Origin: Anaspis maculata | Taxonomy: Eukaryota; Arthropoda; Insecta; Coleoptera; Scraptiidae | DNA: 64,000 nucleotides | Direction of reading: 5' to 3' | Assembly: GCA_949128115.1 (NCBI GenBank) | Contig: OX421963.1 | Span: forward strand, 89,289,602-89,353,601 | Shown: positions 35,018 through 46,099 of the stretch, in pieces | Layout: each line of letters begins with the position of its first letter | Numbering within the stretch: position 1 is the first letter of the stretch | Made by a program: the position numbers and the translations under genes | The notes under the pieces: model-generated | What the model was told of the DNA's origin: nothing | Databases searched by the model: none | Seen by the model: only the letters and a program-made list of their open reading frames with translations

Positions 35018-36610
35018 ATAGCCCAGGTGCCAGGGAAAACAATAAGGAAATAATTGTTTCCTGGCTGAAAACTAGCTTAAAACGATCTGTGTAGCTTAGG
35101 TTTTGACATACTAGTTTCCCCCCTTTCGGAAATGTCGGCGTCATGTCGCCATCATCAACAAGAAGTGCACCAGCGTGGTTTTTGCCGAATATCTTAATTT
35201 TGGATTATCTGACAGCAAAAGATGTAGGGAGTCATTTTGAAGCCTTTGAAATTTCCTACAGTTTGGTTTTTTAATCAATTTCCAGCGACCTATGGTCTTT
35301 GAGATAGAGCTTCTGGAAGCGAGAGTCATTGTCGTGGAAGCTCCATGGCCATTTGACTCGAAAAACTGGAATGTCGATGTGACAAAAAAAATTTTAAAAT
35401 GAGATTACTCGGAAACTCTTCATGCTTTAGTTGCGGTGATAGTCTTAAACTCTTCCTCTTGAACCGTAGATTACAAATATTGGAAAGTCAAAAACGTCAC
35501 ATTATACATATACAGGGTGTACTACGGAAATCAAATCAGAACAGAGAAATTTGACATATTTCTTCGATTTAGCCTATGCGAAACTCTAAGCACTTATCAC
35601 GAGTCCAATATCAATATGTATTGCTCTGTAAGCGTCACTTGATACACTTAAGAAGTGGTCAGCTCACAGCCTTCCTGTAAAATGTTTTGAAGGCCCTCTG
35701 AAATCATCAAAATTTACAGTAGCAAGAAATGTATGTAACAGTATATTATATACCAAGGAACCAAAGTGAATTTTTGATCCTTTGGGTGAAGTTTGTTGCT
35801 CAAGCGCCCTTTGGGTCCAAATCCCCAAATTAAAAATTCACTTTGGTCCCTTGGTATATAATATACTGTTATATACATTCCTTGGTACTGTAAATTTTTA
35901 ATATTTTGATGATTTCAGAGGGTCCTCAAAACATTTTACAGTGAAGCTGTGAGCTGACCACTTCTTTCGGGTATCAAGTGAAGCTTATAGAGCAAGTCCA
36001 TATTGATATTGGACTCGTGTTAGGAGCTTAGAGTGTCGCATATAGGCTAAATCGAAGAAATATGTAAAATTTCTCTGATCTGATTTGATTCCCTCAGTAC
36101 ACCCTGTATATGTACAATGCAACGTTTTTTACTTTTCTATATTCGTAATCAACGGTTCAAGAGAAAGAGTTCAAGACCATCACCGCAACTATAGCATGAA
36201 GGATTCTCGAGAAATCTCATTTTGAAATTTTTTTGTCACATCGACATTTTGGTTTTTCGAGTCAAGTGGCCATGGAGCTTCTACGACAATGCCTCTCGCT
36301 TCCAGAAGCTCTATCTCAAAAACCATAGGTCGCAGAAAGGTCATTCAAAAACTATTCCGTAGGGAATTTCATTGGTTTCAAAATGACTTATCACATCTTT
36401 TGCTGTCAAATAGCCCAAAATCAAGATATGCGGCAAAAACCACGCTAGTGCACTTCTTGTTGATGATGGCGACATGACGCTGACATTTCCGAAAGGGGGG
36501 AAATTAGTATGTCGAAACCTAAGCTACACAGATCGTTTTAAGCTAGTTTCCAGCCAGGAAACAATTATTTCCTTATTGAGCTGATTTTTGCTCCCTGGCG
36601 CCTGGGCTAT
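35018..36610. mobile_element. 1.6-kb foldback palindrome
   Basis: Arms of about 770 bp meet near 35815. Ends are ATAGCCCAGGTGCCAGGGA and TCCCTGGCGCCTGGGCTAT. Matching blocks include the CATGTCGCCATCATCAACAA motif, the GAGATAGAGCTTCTGGAAGC motif and TATACAGGGTGT (35511) with ACACCCTGTATA (36109), which are mariner-type terminus words. Mirror-image frames of 62 residues (35141-35329 minus, 36289-36477 plus) result from the symmetry. The arms differ at many sites. No clear target duplication. Confidence 0.85.
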
Positions 36611-37010
36611 AAAATAACTGAGCCAGTGGTGGCAGTTCACGTTTCTACCCTTAGGATCAAGCACCCCCATATTCTGAACGACCATACAGGGTCATCGACC
36701 TGCTATAGTTCCCCCAAGCAGTACATAAGGTACGGGAACTTGAAATACTTATATCATTTATACCTATTTTATTGTGTTTAAATTGTTTAAATATCATTTA
36801 ATATCTTGGAAATGTCCTTTGATTTATTTCCATTGCGTCTTCAGTTTTCGCTCGTATTATATTTTAATCAACATCTCCCACTCATTGGTATCAACAAACT
36901 GGGATTTTTCCTAGTTGGTTTCTACAGTTTACTTAAAAAAAAGTTATTCACGCAGCATTTTGTCTCCAGAGTTCAACTCTGCATGAATAAATGGTCTAAC
37001 TCGTTCCTAA

Positions 37011-37205
37011 TACAGGGTGTCGCGTAATTTTCAATTTTTAATTAATTTGACTACCTATTTTATTATTTTTTTGACAGCTTCCCTGTCAAAATAAATCACA
37101 AATGTTATATTATCTTTGTTATCAGAAAGAAAGGCTCCATCAAATGACGTAATAAAATATAGGGTGTTGTATTTAAAATAAAAAAGTTACATGTCACACC
37201 CTGTA
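37011..37205. mobile_element. Mariner-type MITE, 195 bp
   Basis: Starts TACAGGGTGT and ends ACACCCTGTA with TA at each outer edge, the Tc1/mariner target. An internal AGGGTGTTG word repeats at 37161. No coding capacity. Confidence 0.7.
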
Positions 37206-37860
37206 TACAGTACCAATTGAAAACTTTTAGACGATCGATTCAAGATCCCTGAGAAAAATAGTTGGAAAAAAGTTTTTAGTTTTTCAAAATATCTCAAAGG
37301 GGAATCTCCTAGAGGGGGGGTGAATTTTATCGTGAACACCGTGTACTTACTGAACAGATTCTATCCAGTCAGTTATTGCTTATCGGTACTTCCAAACAGA
37401 TAAATTTTGTTATTTATTACGTATAATTAAAACAAATAGTGTAGATTAGGTACAAAAGTAATATTACATTATCAAGGCAACTCTACAGTTACAGATAATT
37501 TAAATGATCTTCAAAGACGTTGCAGGAAGGATGGCTACGATGAGAAGTCCTGCGGCAGACATGAGGACGATTTTTTTTTGTGGCATTTGGTAGGCAGTAA
37601 GGCTCTTTCTCAGGTAGATTGTATTTGTGTCTAGTCTTCTAACAACGTAGCGTAACCACTACTTTACTTGACAAAATTTTAGCTTGATACAAGAGAAAAC
37701 TACGATGACTCACTTGAAAGTACAAGAAATTGATCTAAAAGGATTCCTGGAGTCACAAGGGAAGATGATCCAATTTTGTGTTTAAATACCCATTGTGAAA
37801 CTAGACACTCCCCAATAAACGTGTGATGATTATCCATCGGGATGAGGGCTCAAAAACTAT
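37206..37860. other. No recognisable gene
   Basis: Low-complexity DNA downstream of the first receptor gene. A 24-codon hydrophobic minus-strand run (AAGLLIVAILPATS near 37515-37550) has no upstream start or exon link. Confidence 0.4.
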
Positions 37861-37965
37861 TCATCATTAAAAAAGATTTTATTGAGGTCGAGAATGGGAA
37901 AGTTATTGTTGAAAAAATTACTGGATCTCCATAAAACATTCACGGACCTCCACATCAATGCAGAT

Positions 37966-39525
37966 CTATGATTTGTTGCTGTTTTTGGGCGAGCAAGTCG
38001 TCGAGAACTGTATCATAATCACTAAATATGAACAGACCACGGCAGCAATCTAGGAAAGTATTTGATAAATGCTTGCACTACCTACGTCAAAATTTCAGGT
38101 ACGTACCGATTGGTAAAGCGTTTCGTCAATTTCGAACATTCCACAGGCCGTGAACAAGACTGGATGGTGCAGAATTTGTAGAGAGAAATTTGTAACCTGA
38201 AAAATTAGGGTGCTCAGTAAGAAGTGATGGTAGTAGTACCTACCTAAAAACTACAGAACCTGTCAGATGGACTCTAGTCAGATATCTAAAGCTATCTATG
38301 TTGTCTATCTTCATACTGTCAACCAGTGGCGTAACTAGAAGTGTCCAATGGGGGGGGGGGGGTCACGACTGAAAAATATGCAATAATGCGAGCAAAGCGA
38401 ACAAAAAAACGCCGCATTCGAAATTTTTTCAGGAAAATCGATGGCTAAGGGGGGGATTTTGACCCCGAAACCCCCCCTCTAGTTACGCCACTGCTGTCAA
38501 CCATCAATAGTACCTTCGAATCTTCAAATTTCGCTTGGAGAATGTGAAGTGCCTCGGATATTTTCAAAGCCTGGAAATACTCAGAACTTTATAGCAGATA
38601 GAAGCTCACCGAAGTTAACACTTACTTTTTTTTTAGTGCTGCTGCATTTATTAACCACCATCACCAGCTTGATGCATTTGCAGAATATCGATAATGTAAA
38701 CATCAGCGTTCTCACTGGGCTGTGGATCGCGATCGCCTGGATCCAAACGTACGTGAACATAACAAGAAAAATGATAGTGTTTACGACTTCCATTAGTATA
38801 ATTGTGGAGAACACATCCAAATCTCGGCTCAGTTTCCACAGTTTGTGATAAGAATCTTGCGTGGTGCGCAAGCTGTTTCCAGGTCTGTACACTGCAAAGC
38901 TGTTCAAGTCACTTTGATAGATTTTGCTGCAAACGAAATGGAATCTTTTTCGCAACAAATCCTGGAGTAAGCTGTACTGCCATACAAAACCGAACGAAAC
39001 AATGTTCATTCCAAACAAGAGCAAATACAGCAAAATAGTGTAATACATGTCGATTCTTAGAAATCCGTAGCGCCCATACCAGTAGAAAATGTACACGCTT
39101 CCGCTAAGTCCGGCCGTCGTAGCATAAATTATAACCGATTTCACTTCTGACTCTTCAGATAAAGCGACGCAGTACAACTTGTCGAAACTGACGAAATCGT
39201 TGATGATTCGTATAATTTTTTTTCGCTGGAATATCGTAGTGATGAAGATGGAAGAAACGCTGGCTGCGAGCGAGGCAAATAGGGAATATTTAAAAATGTC
39301 TGTTGTGAACTTGCTGTCGGTATTGTGCAGCTCCAGCTCGTGTTTCAAACACATGTAGAAATACGGTCCTGGAATTAGCACCAGGCCCGCTATGGAACAC
39401 GCGAGATTCATCCTGTTTTCTTTGCAGTATCCGGATGAAGCCATAGTGTAAGGAGCGAGGCCCATCAGGCCTAAAACTTTGAAACTGATCAAAAATTTTG
39501 CGCTGAAGTGGTGCCTGCGGGACAT
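37966..39525 (-). CDS. Gustatory receptor (7tm_7 family), copy 1, four exons
   Basis: Exons on the minus strand: 39525-38626 (300 codons), 38570-38514 (19), 38196-38107 (30), 38049-37966 (27 plus TAG); about 376 residues, usual for the family. All introns are GT-AG and phase 0. Exon 1 opens MSRRHHFSAKF with a good CAAAATG start and carries about six hydrophobic segments (near 11-28, 40-60, 80-99, 130-150, 161-182, 240-264). Exon 2 is ALKISEALHIL. Exon 3 has the family hallmark FSLQILHHPVLFTACGMF. Exon 4 has AAVVCSYLVIMIQF, the TYhhhhhQF-type final helix. Such proteins are ligand-gated cation channels in sensory neurons, with intracellular N-terminus. A hAT MITE lies in intron 2. The C-terminal tail is ten residues longer than in copy 2. 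The ligand cannot be inferred. Confidence 0.93.
38324..38493. mobile_element. hAT-type MITE in intron 2 of receptor copy 1, 170 bp
   Basis: Termini CAGTGGCGTAACTAGA and TCTAGTTACGCCACTG, flanked by CTGTCAAC on both sides (38316-38323 and 38494-38501). The paralogous intron of copy 2 has a single CTGTCAAC at this place. Long G and C runs sit just inside the ends. Confidence 0.95.
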
Positions 39526-40010
39526 TTTGATCGAAACTACGACGCGTTAGGATTTCATGGAGGCAAATAAGCTTGGAATTTGGAAAGGAAATAGTCCAAG
39601 GCAATGGATACAGCATGCAATTATAATAATAAACTTGTATGCGTATCGTGTGATCGAATGAATTTTTAATTTAGGTAGACCGTGTACTAGCCGAACGCAG
39701 CTTCGCATTTATGAATTCAATCAGGTCATCGCCTGCCTAAATTAGGAATTCACTCGATCAAGCGATACATACATACATTGATAAAAAAGCTGTCGCCAAA
39801 GCATTTGAATAATAAATGAACAAACAACATTAAACAAAAAAAAATCGGATGTGTCACACCAGAACTTCCCCGACGAGTAGCAAGGAACGGATGGAAATTT
39901 TTTACGATACGTCTTTTGGAGTGATAAGCTGAAGAAAGACTGGAACAAACTCAAAGCAGCTTTCATGAATCTATAATCAATTGATAATTGTGAGAAAATG
40001 AAACATTTTC
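39526..40010 (-). promoter_or_regulatory. 5' flank of receptor copy 1, conserved with copy 2
   Basis: Closely matches 58018-58535, including CTTTTGGAGTGATAAG and AAAAGCTGTCGC blocks, up to CAGGAAAATTAAA near 40018. The duplication therefore includes about 0.5 kb upstream, likely with the promoter. No TATA box was identified with confidence. Confidence 0.6.
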
Positions 40011-40025
40011 CAGGAAAATTAAATC

Positions 40026-40301
40026 TCAAAGCTTTCTGTCAAAGCTCCATCGTTTGAGTCCGGTCTCGATGAGCCACGCCATTTTCACATTTTCAAGTGA
40101 AAAACTCTCGGAAAGTTTGGAGAATTTCGAGATTATTTGTCGAAAAATGTACAAGAACAAGTTACCCCTTGTTATGAAGAAAATTGGTGAGAATCTATCC
40201 ACGAGGTAACAGTCAGAAATTCGCATTTTTTTCAGGAAAGAAGACTCAAGATTCGTTAGTCCGATTTCAAAAATATTCTTCTTGGAATGAATGAAAGCCA
40301 A
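40026..40301 (-). other. Unassigned 91-codon frame upstream of receptor copy 1
   Basis: An open frame with ordinary composition (MAFIHSKKNIF ... LIETGLKRWSF). It matches no family I know and lies just outside the duplicated block, so copy 2 has no counterpart. It could be an unrelated exon or chance. Confidence 0.25.
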
Positions 40302-40403
40302 TGAGCAATGCTGCGCTTACGGCTAAAACTAAAACCACGGCTAAATTCCAAGTTCCAATTCATGTAAGACAGTTTTCCTATTTCCAAAATAGAATAAGAT
40401 CAG

Positions 40404-40735
40404 CTTGACAGACTCAGTAGAGACACGGTTTTTAGCAGTATTGATATGGCATTAGGTTATTATCAAGTTGCAATACATGAAGAATCCATTGAAAAGACGA
40501 CCTTCGTAACACCCGACGGTCATTACGAGTTTTTAAGGGTGCCGTTCGGGATCGTTAATGCCCCCACGGTATTTCAGAAGTCAATAAACCGAGTTTTGGT
40601 GACTTTACGTTACGAAACGGCATTAGCCCACCTGAATATCCTGCTGCCTTCAGCAAATTACGATTTAGCTCTTATTGGTTTAGAGAAAGTGTTCGATTAG
40701 CTAAGAGTGGCTGCCATTTCTTCCTAAAAGGGAGT
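40404..40735 (+). pseudogene. Ty3/gypsy reverse transcriptase fragment
   Basis: Reads RLSRDTVFSSIDMALGYYQV, FVTPDGHYEFLRVPFG, NAPTVFQKSINRVL and, after a frameshift near 40697, RLAKSGCHFFLK. The YLDD site is degraded (LAHLNILLPSA). Different lineage from the other gypsy pieces in the window. Dead. Confidence 0.85.
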
Positions 40736-41015
40736 GGACAGCTCGCTTCGTTTTGGCAGTCCGCACCAGTGTCTCTCCTTACCGCTGTTGTAGCACAAGT
40801 GAAAGCGATCCAGTGCAATTTGCCGCGAGGTACTCAAAAGACCAGGATTTGGAGCACCTGGTCATTTCTTTTTTTTGCGCTGCACTCAACTTTTTCGATG
40901 CGGAATCTACCGTCTCCGACTATTTTTTCAGCCTTAAGGTACCAAAGGTACTTCATCATTCGTCGCCTTTTCCATGATGGCTACATCTCTACTTGTGATT
41001 ACCTTTTTGCTTATG

Positions 41016-41016
<1 letters not shown>

Positions 41017-41046
<30 letters not shown>
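41017..41046. repeat. (AAT)n microsatellite, LINE 3' tail
   Basis: Ten AAT units directly follow (in minus-strand sense) the AATAAA-containing 3' end of the LINE, so they are its tail. Confidence 0.9.
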
Positions 41047-41047
<1 letters not shown>

Positions 41048-41276
41048 GGCCTTTATTTATAGGGCGAAGTTTAGCCAGAGCTATTCCACTCAACCCCAAA
41101 ACTCAAAAAATATAAACAATTCAATAACAAAGAATGAACAATACGTAACACCAATTAATAAATTACAAATATAAAACAAATATGCAATTAAGTAAAATAA
41201 AAAACTACTACTCAAAATAAGTATAACAAAAAACAGATATTCAATGCAAGTTAATGCAAGAAAGCGACTTCAAACG

Positions 41277-44185
41277 TTATACTGATTGGACGGAGAAGAA
41301 ATGTGACCTGAGTGTTTTTTGACAAGTTTGACTAGACACTGACTTGAGATTCTCTGGTAGTGAGTTATAAATGCAGCAAGCATTATACGAGAATGATCTT
41401 CGAAAAACGGACGTACGATGTCTGGGAGTCGCTAGCAACTTGGAGTACCGCATATTTCGATCGTGCTGATCATGCCTGTATTGAAGTTTTTCGCGCAGGT
41501 GTACAGGTTTCGATGTGACAAGCAAGCGGTTCACAAAAACAGACATATCATATCTGAACATATCCTCCACCCTCAGCCAACCAAGCTCGTGAATTCGCAG
41601 TGAAACTCTATCATACTTGCGCAGCCCGTAAACAAATCTACAGCAGGTATTTTGTATCTTTTGTAGACGATATTTAGACAAAACATCTAAACATGGGTAA
41701 TACACAACAATACAGTAGTTAATAATCGGGAAAATTAACGACTCACAAAGTTTCTTCCTAAGTTTAAAATTCAATATCGAAAAGTTAGTGTATAGGATTT
41801 TCAATACTGCAAAAGACTTCCTAACAATCATATTAACGTAATTTTTGAATCTTAGGGAAGTGTCAAATATGATTCCAAGATTTCTCGCTTCCTCAACGAA
41901 CGTAATACGTTGATCGTAGATAAGTAGGCTGTTCAAGTGAGGACTCACTTCACACGCGATATTCTTTGGAGCAAATAAAAGGGACACAGTCTTTGCTACA
42001 TTTAGTTTGAGCCCCTGAGCCGATGAATAGTTTTCAACCGATTTTAGGTCCGTATTAAGTGCGGCCATAGCTGCTGTGACGTTCTTGGGGTGAAAGGAAT
42101 AGAAAGTTGGGTGTCATCAGCATACATTTGGATGCTTGCCTTATTTACATGTGTTTTGAGATCTGCTGTGAACAATGAAAAAAGCGAAGGGCCCAGATTT
42201 GTACCTTGAAATACACCAGAGGTAACAGGCTTCGGAAAAGAATAGTTTTGGCCGAGACGCACTAACTGCAGGCGATCGCTCAAGTAGCTTGCGAAAAAAT
42301 TTCTCGAGTGTTCATCAAAACCATAATAGTGCAATTTGGCGCAGAGAAGGGAATGATCTATGGTGTCGAAAGCTTTTGAAAAATCGAGGAGCACCATTGC
42401 AGTTGCATAGCCTTTATCGTAAGACCTTAAAATGTCATCCGTCACCCTAGTCAAAGCGCTCGCAGTGCTGTGGTTCTCGCGAAAGCCGGCTTGTTCAGCT
42501 GGAATGATTTTGTTGTCGATCAAGTAACTGCAGAGTTGTGGTTGTAAAATTTTTTCCAGGATCTTTGAGAAAACGGGAAGGATGCTGATTGGTCTAAGAT
42601 CATTCGGGCAGTTTGGAGCTTTGGTCTTCGGTAAGGGGACAACTATTGCTGTTTTCCATTCTTGAGGGAAGTAACCAATCTCAATACAGCAATTCATAAG
42701 ATGTGTCAGGTGTTCAACAATTACAGGGCAACAAAGCTTTAACATTTGTGGAGATATACCATCTATACCCGGTGAGGCGAACTTCAAACTGCTTACAATA
42801 TTACGAATCTGATCAACAGATGGTAAACGAATAGAGAATGAGTTGTTATCATTATGTTTGTGTGAAAGAAAATAAGCAGTTGCGGCAGTGCAACTATCGG
42901 GAGTAGAAAAAACGCTAGAAAAATGATCATTAATGACATTTGGATCATTTAGGCTGGCTGGAATGTGGGATGAACTCGCCTTGATAACACTTAGTCTCCT
43001 CAACGATTTCCAAAACTCACGCTTGTCAATATTTTGGTACTGCTTAGACAAATATACAGATTTCTCACGTCGGATAGCCGAGAGGGTCAAGTTTCTGAGT
43101 TGGGTGTAGGAAAGCCAATCTGTAGCTGATTTAGATTTTTTGAAACGAGACAAAGCTTTATCGCGTTCTGACATCATTTGTCGAACCGTTGAGGTCAACC
43201 ATGGCTGGAAAGGTTTGGTGATTTTCTTTGTAACAAAGGGTGCATGGATGTCAAACAAACTCAAAACGTTAGCTGTGATAAAATTAATCTTGTCGCGAAT
43301 ATCCGGCATGTAGTAAATTTTGTCCCAAGGAATTGCATTTAAATCTTTCCTAAAGGATTCATGTGAAAAGTGTTTAAAAGAACGATAAGTTATGACAACC
43401 GGACTAATCTTCGGAACCCGTATGCTTAACTCACAAGATATCATCTTATGGTCCGAGATATGACCAACGTCAAAAGTACATGCTGACTGCACCATATTAG
43501 GGTTATTAAAGAAGATGACGTCGAGTAATTTTTGACTAGTTGCAGTATCGCGAGTAGATTCGGATATCAATTGAGCAAAATTATACGATGCAAAACAATC
43601 ATGTAATGGATTGCTGTGAAGCATATCAACATTCATATCACCCAAAACCATTATATTGTCATATTGAGGAGTTATGTACGATAATAGGTTATCAAAAAAT
43701 TCAACGCAAGCACCTAATTTACCCGATGGGACACGGTATACAGACCCAACTAATAGTGTGATACGCCCAAATTTTATTTCTACCCACAAGTGTTCGACCC
43801 CATCAACCGGTTCAAAATCAGAAAGGACAGTCGCTACCCTCAAATCACTTCTCACATAAATTCCCACACCTCCACCTCTCGCAGGCCTGTCGTATCGAAA
43901 CATTTGATACCCCACAATACCAACGGATTCTGACGGTACTATCCCAGACAACCACGTCTCAGACACGCATACTATGTCAAAGTGATTGTCAATTACACTA
44001 CCAGAGAACTCAGAGAACCCCGTAAACAACGATCTAACATTCAGATGAGCGATTCTCAGATTACTGACGTCCGGACATCGCCCCCTCGCATCACTTACAT
44101 TCCTGCCGTCGGTATTTAAGATCTGGTCTTGATATAGGTTGGACTTCTGATTCTTATTGGTTTCAGTCATTTTTAGCATAATCAA
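41277..44185 (-). pseudogene. LINE ORF2: endonuclease and reverse transcriptase, one frameshift
   Basis: The first frame (44185-42044) has the apurinic-type endonuclease: LRIAHLNVRSL near residue 45, VCVSETWLS, GGGVGIYVRSDL, GDMNVD and SDHKMI. The RT follows, with KTAIVVPLPK, LRPISILPVFSKILE, LLDFSKAFDTIDHSLL and MYADDTQL near residue 685. About 25 residues later one base is missing in an AAGAACGTC context near 42083, and the rest (42068-41277) continues in the next frame with QGLKLNVAKT, and then the thumb region. It nicks DNA and primes cDNA at the nick. The ATG overlaps the ORF1 stop (ATGACTGA), as in reinitiating LINEs. The shift falls after the catalytic YADD, so a truncated RT without thumb would be made. 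Confidence 0.9.
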
Positions 44186-45530
44186 TCTGTTGTCTAACTT
44201 GCTCCATTTTTTTCAGATACATTGGGCAATTTCGATCTCGGGCTGAATGTTGACGCTCTGTGATCCTAGACCTCTGGCAGTTGATGCAATTAAGATCAAT
44301 TGCTGGACATGTCGAGGCAGAATGTTGTTTGCCACACTTGTGACAAGTTTCTTCTTTTTGGCCACAGTGCTTACTAACGTGCCCAAAGGCGCAGCAGTTA
44401 AAACACATGGGAAAGTTGATAACTTCTTTCACAAACGTCGCGGTTAGATTTATAAAAATTTGTTCCTTTTTGAGAAGATACTTGGCCAAATTTACGTCTG
44501 TTTCCACCAACCAGTTCTCTTTGAAGGGATTTCGACATTGAGCCTTATGAACCACTTTGGTATTCTTCTTGACGTGTTCAAAGTCGAAATTACTTTTTAT
44601 ATCTTCGTTCTGTGCGAATACATCGGTAATCATCTCTTCGTCTGAGGTGGTTTTATCTAAACCGCATAACTGTATCGTCGGTCTTCTTATAATTTTGTCT
44701 TGCGTTTGAATACCATCCGTCCTGCTGCTTAAAAAGGATTGTATCTTTTCTTTTTGATCTTTATTTTGTGTGACGATCAACAGTTTGTCCTTTGATAAGG
44801 TGATTACGTTTTTGAACCCTCCGTTGATTTCTTTCGGATCGATACTTTTTGACATAATTTTCCATTTATCCTTTACATCTTCACCGTCTGTCGCTTTAAT
44901 GATTAGTTCGTTGTCTCTATTTAAAGCAGTTTGTGGGGGAGTTTTCCATTGTTCGTTGGTTTTTGTTGTCTGCTTTTTTTCAGGAATTTCGCCATATGTT
45001 TTTGTCACATTTGCATATGTTTTCTTTTCTTGCCGGGGTAAGGGTAGGTCGTCTGCAGCTACTCCATCAACACCTTTTTTCAGCTGTCGTTTTTCTGCGA
45101 CCTCAATTTTGTTCTTCCATAATTGCCTTTCCAGATTATTTTGATATTGTAGTATTTGTACAATATTAGAGTAAATTGTATCAGTTGCTTGCCCTACAGC
45201 TTTTTGGTGTTGTCTATTGAATCTTAGATTTCCATTGCTTTCATCAGTTGTTGCTGTCTTTATAGTTTTCAGTGAATGAATGATTTCTTTAATGAGATCG
45301 TCATTTCCAATATCCGTGTTGTATTCTTCCTCCGTTTCTTCTGCTGCGGACTCATCTTGTACTGATTCGTCGTTTCCCAGTTCTTCTAACGTCGAATTAA
45401 TTTTCTCAATGTCCCTTAGGTCGAGGCTGGATCGGGAACGGACGTTCGGTTTAAATTTCTTAGATTGTCCTGTTTCTAGCGTATCATCTTCTGGAGGGCT
45501 TCTTCGTGGCTTGCGCTGATGTTTTTCCAT
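44163..45530 (-). CDS. LINE ORF1: nucleic-acid-binding protein
   Basis: 455 residues, intact. The N-terminal half is charged and probably disordered (acidic around 45-75). A central region (ATDGEDVKDKWKIMSK to IIRRPTIQLCGL) resembles an RNA-binding fold. Three zinc knuckles close the protein: CFNCCAFGHVSKHC, CHKCGKQHSASTC and CINCQRS...HSARDRNC. This is the gag-like partner that coats LINE RNA in the RNP. Its stop overlaps the ORF2 start. Confidence 0.88.
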   Translation of the reverse strand: MEKHQRKPRRSPPEDDTLETGQSKKFKPNVRSRSSLDLRDIEKINSTLEELGNDESVQDESAAEETEEEYNTDIGNDDLIKEIIHSLKTIKTATTDESNGNLRFNRQHQKAVGQATDTIYSNIVQILQYQNNLERQLWKNKIEVAEKRQLKKGVDGVAADDLPLPRQEKKTYANVTKTYGEIPEKKQTTKTNEQWKTPPQTALNRDNELIIKATDGEDVKDKWKIMSKSIDPKEINGGFKNVITLSKDKLLIVTQNKDQKEKIQSFLSSRTDGIQTQDKIIRRPTIQLCGLDKTTSDEEMITDVFAQNEDIKSNFDFEHVKKNTKVVHKAQCRNPFKENWLVETDVNLAKYLLKKEQIFINLTATFVKEVINFPMCFNCCAFGHVSKHCGQKEETCHKCGKQHSASTCPAIDLNCINCQRSRITERQHSARDRNCPMYLKKMEQVRQQIDYAKND

Positions 45531-45849
45531 TTATATCAGATGGGACAATGTAAGATAATGAGCGACCGTCCAATGTCGCACAGACCCCCGTGGTCTGTAC
45601 TGGATGGAACCGGCACGCCCAAGTCAAGTAGGGAATGTTAATATGCGCTCGGGAGGTTAGGTGTCTGATAAGAAGCGTGCCGATAATATTTGTAAACAAA
45701 TTCGACGAGTGCTCACGCTACCTCCTTCCTCATTTAGAGATGTCTTCCTGGTGGTTTCAATTATGTGCAGTTGGAGATCATCCAGTTTTCGTCTCAGCTT
45801 GAATCCTGCAATTTTCCAGCAAGTTTTAACACAACACAGATCGAAAGTT

Positions 45850-46092
45850 AACAGCGTACACTTTGAAACAATTGTTCGGCACGGATGCGTATTTCGATCC
45901 TGATGATGCTAAACAAACGGTAACCTTTTCTGTCCTCCGCATAGCTAACCAGAATCATTTTCTCACACTTCTTATTCCACTTCATCCTCTGAGCTTTCGG
46001 GACATGAACCATGGCCGTGCTGGTAAATATTCCGAGATGACTAACATCTGGTTTTATGCAGTCCACACTTTTTATAAGGCGTTTTTTCACCG
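45850..46092 (-). pseudogene. Ty1/copia integrase C-terminal fragment
   Basis: The minus frame contains KPDVSHLGIF, MVHVPKAQRMKW, KMILVSYAEDRKGYRLF, the region in copia polyproteins between the integrase core and RT. Nothing of RT follows. The fragment abuts the dispersed repeat that starts near 46100. Confidence 0.85.
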
Positions 46093-46099
46093 AGACCTA

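Larger units (their letters stand above)
41020..45665 (-). mobile_element. Near-complete non-LTR retrotransposon (CR1/Jockey group)
   Basis: Minus-strand order: short 5' UTR (45665-45531), ORF1, ORF2, 3' UTR and (ATT)n tail. TGATAA at 41014-41019 and at 45666-45671 may be the target duplication. The only coding defect seen is one frameshift in ORF2. At about 4.65 kb with both ORFs it is the most complete LINE here. Confidence 0.88.
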
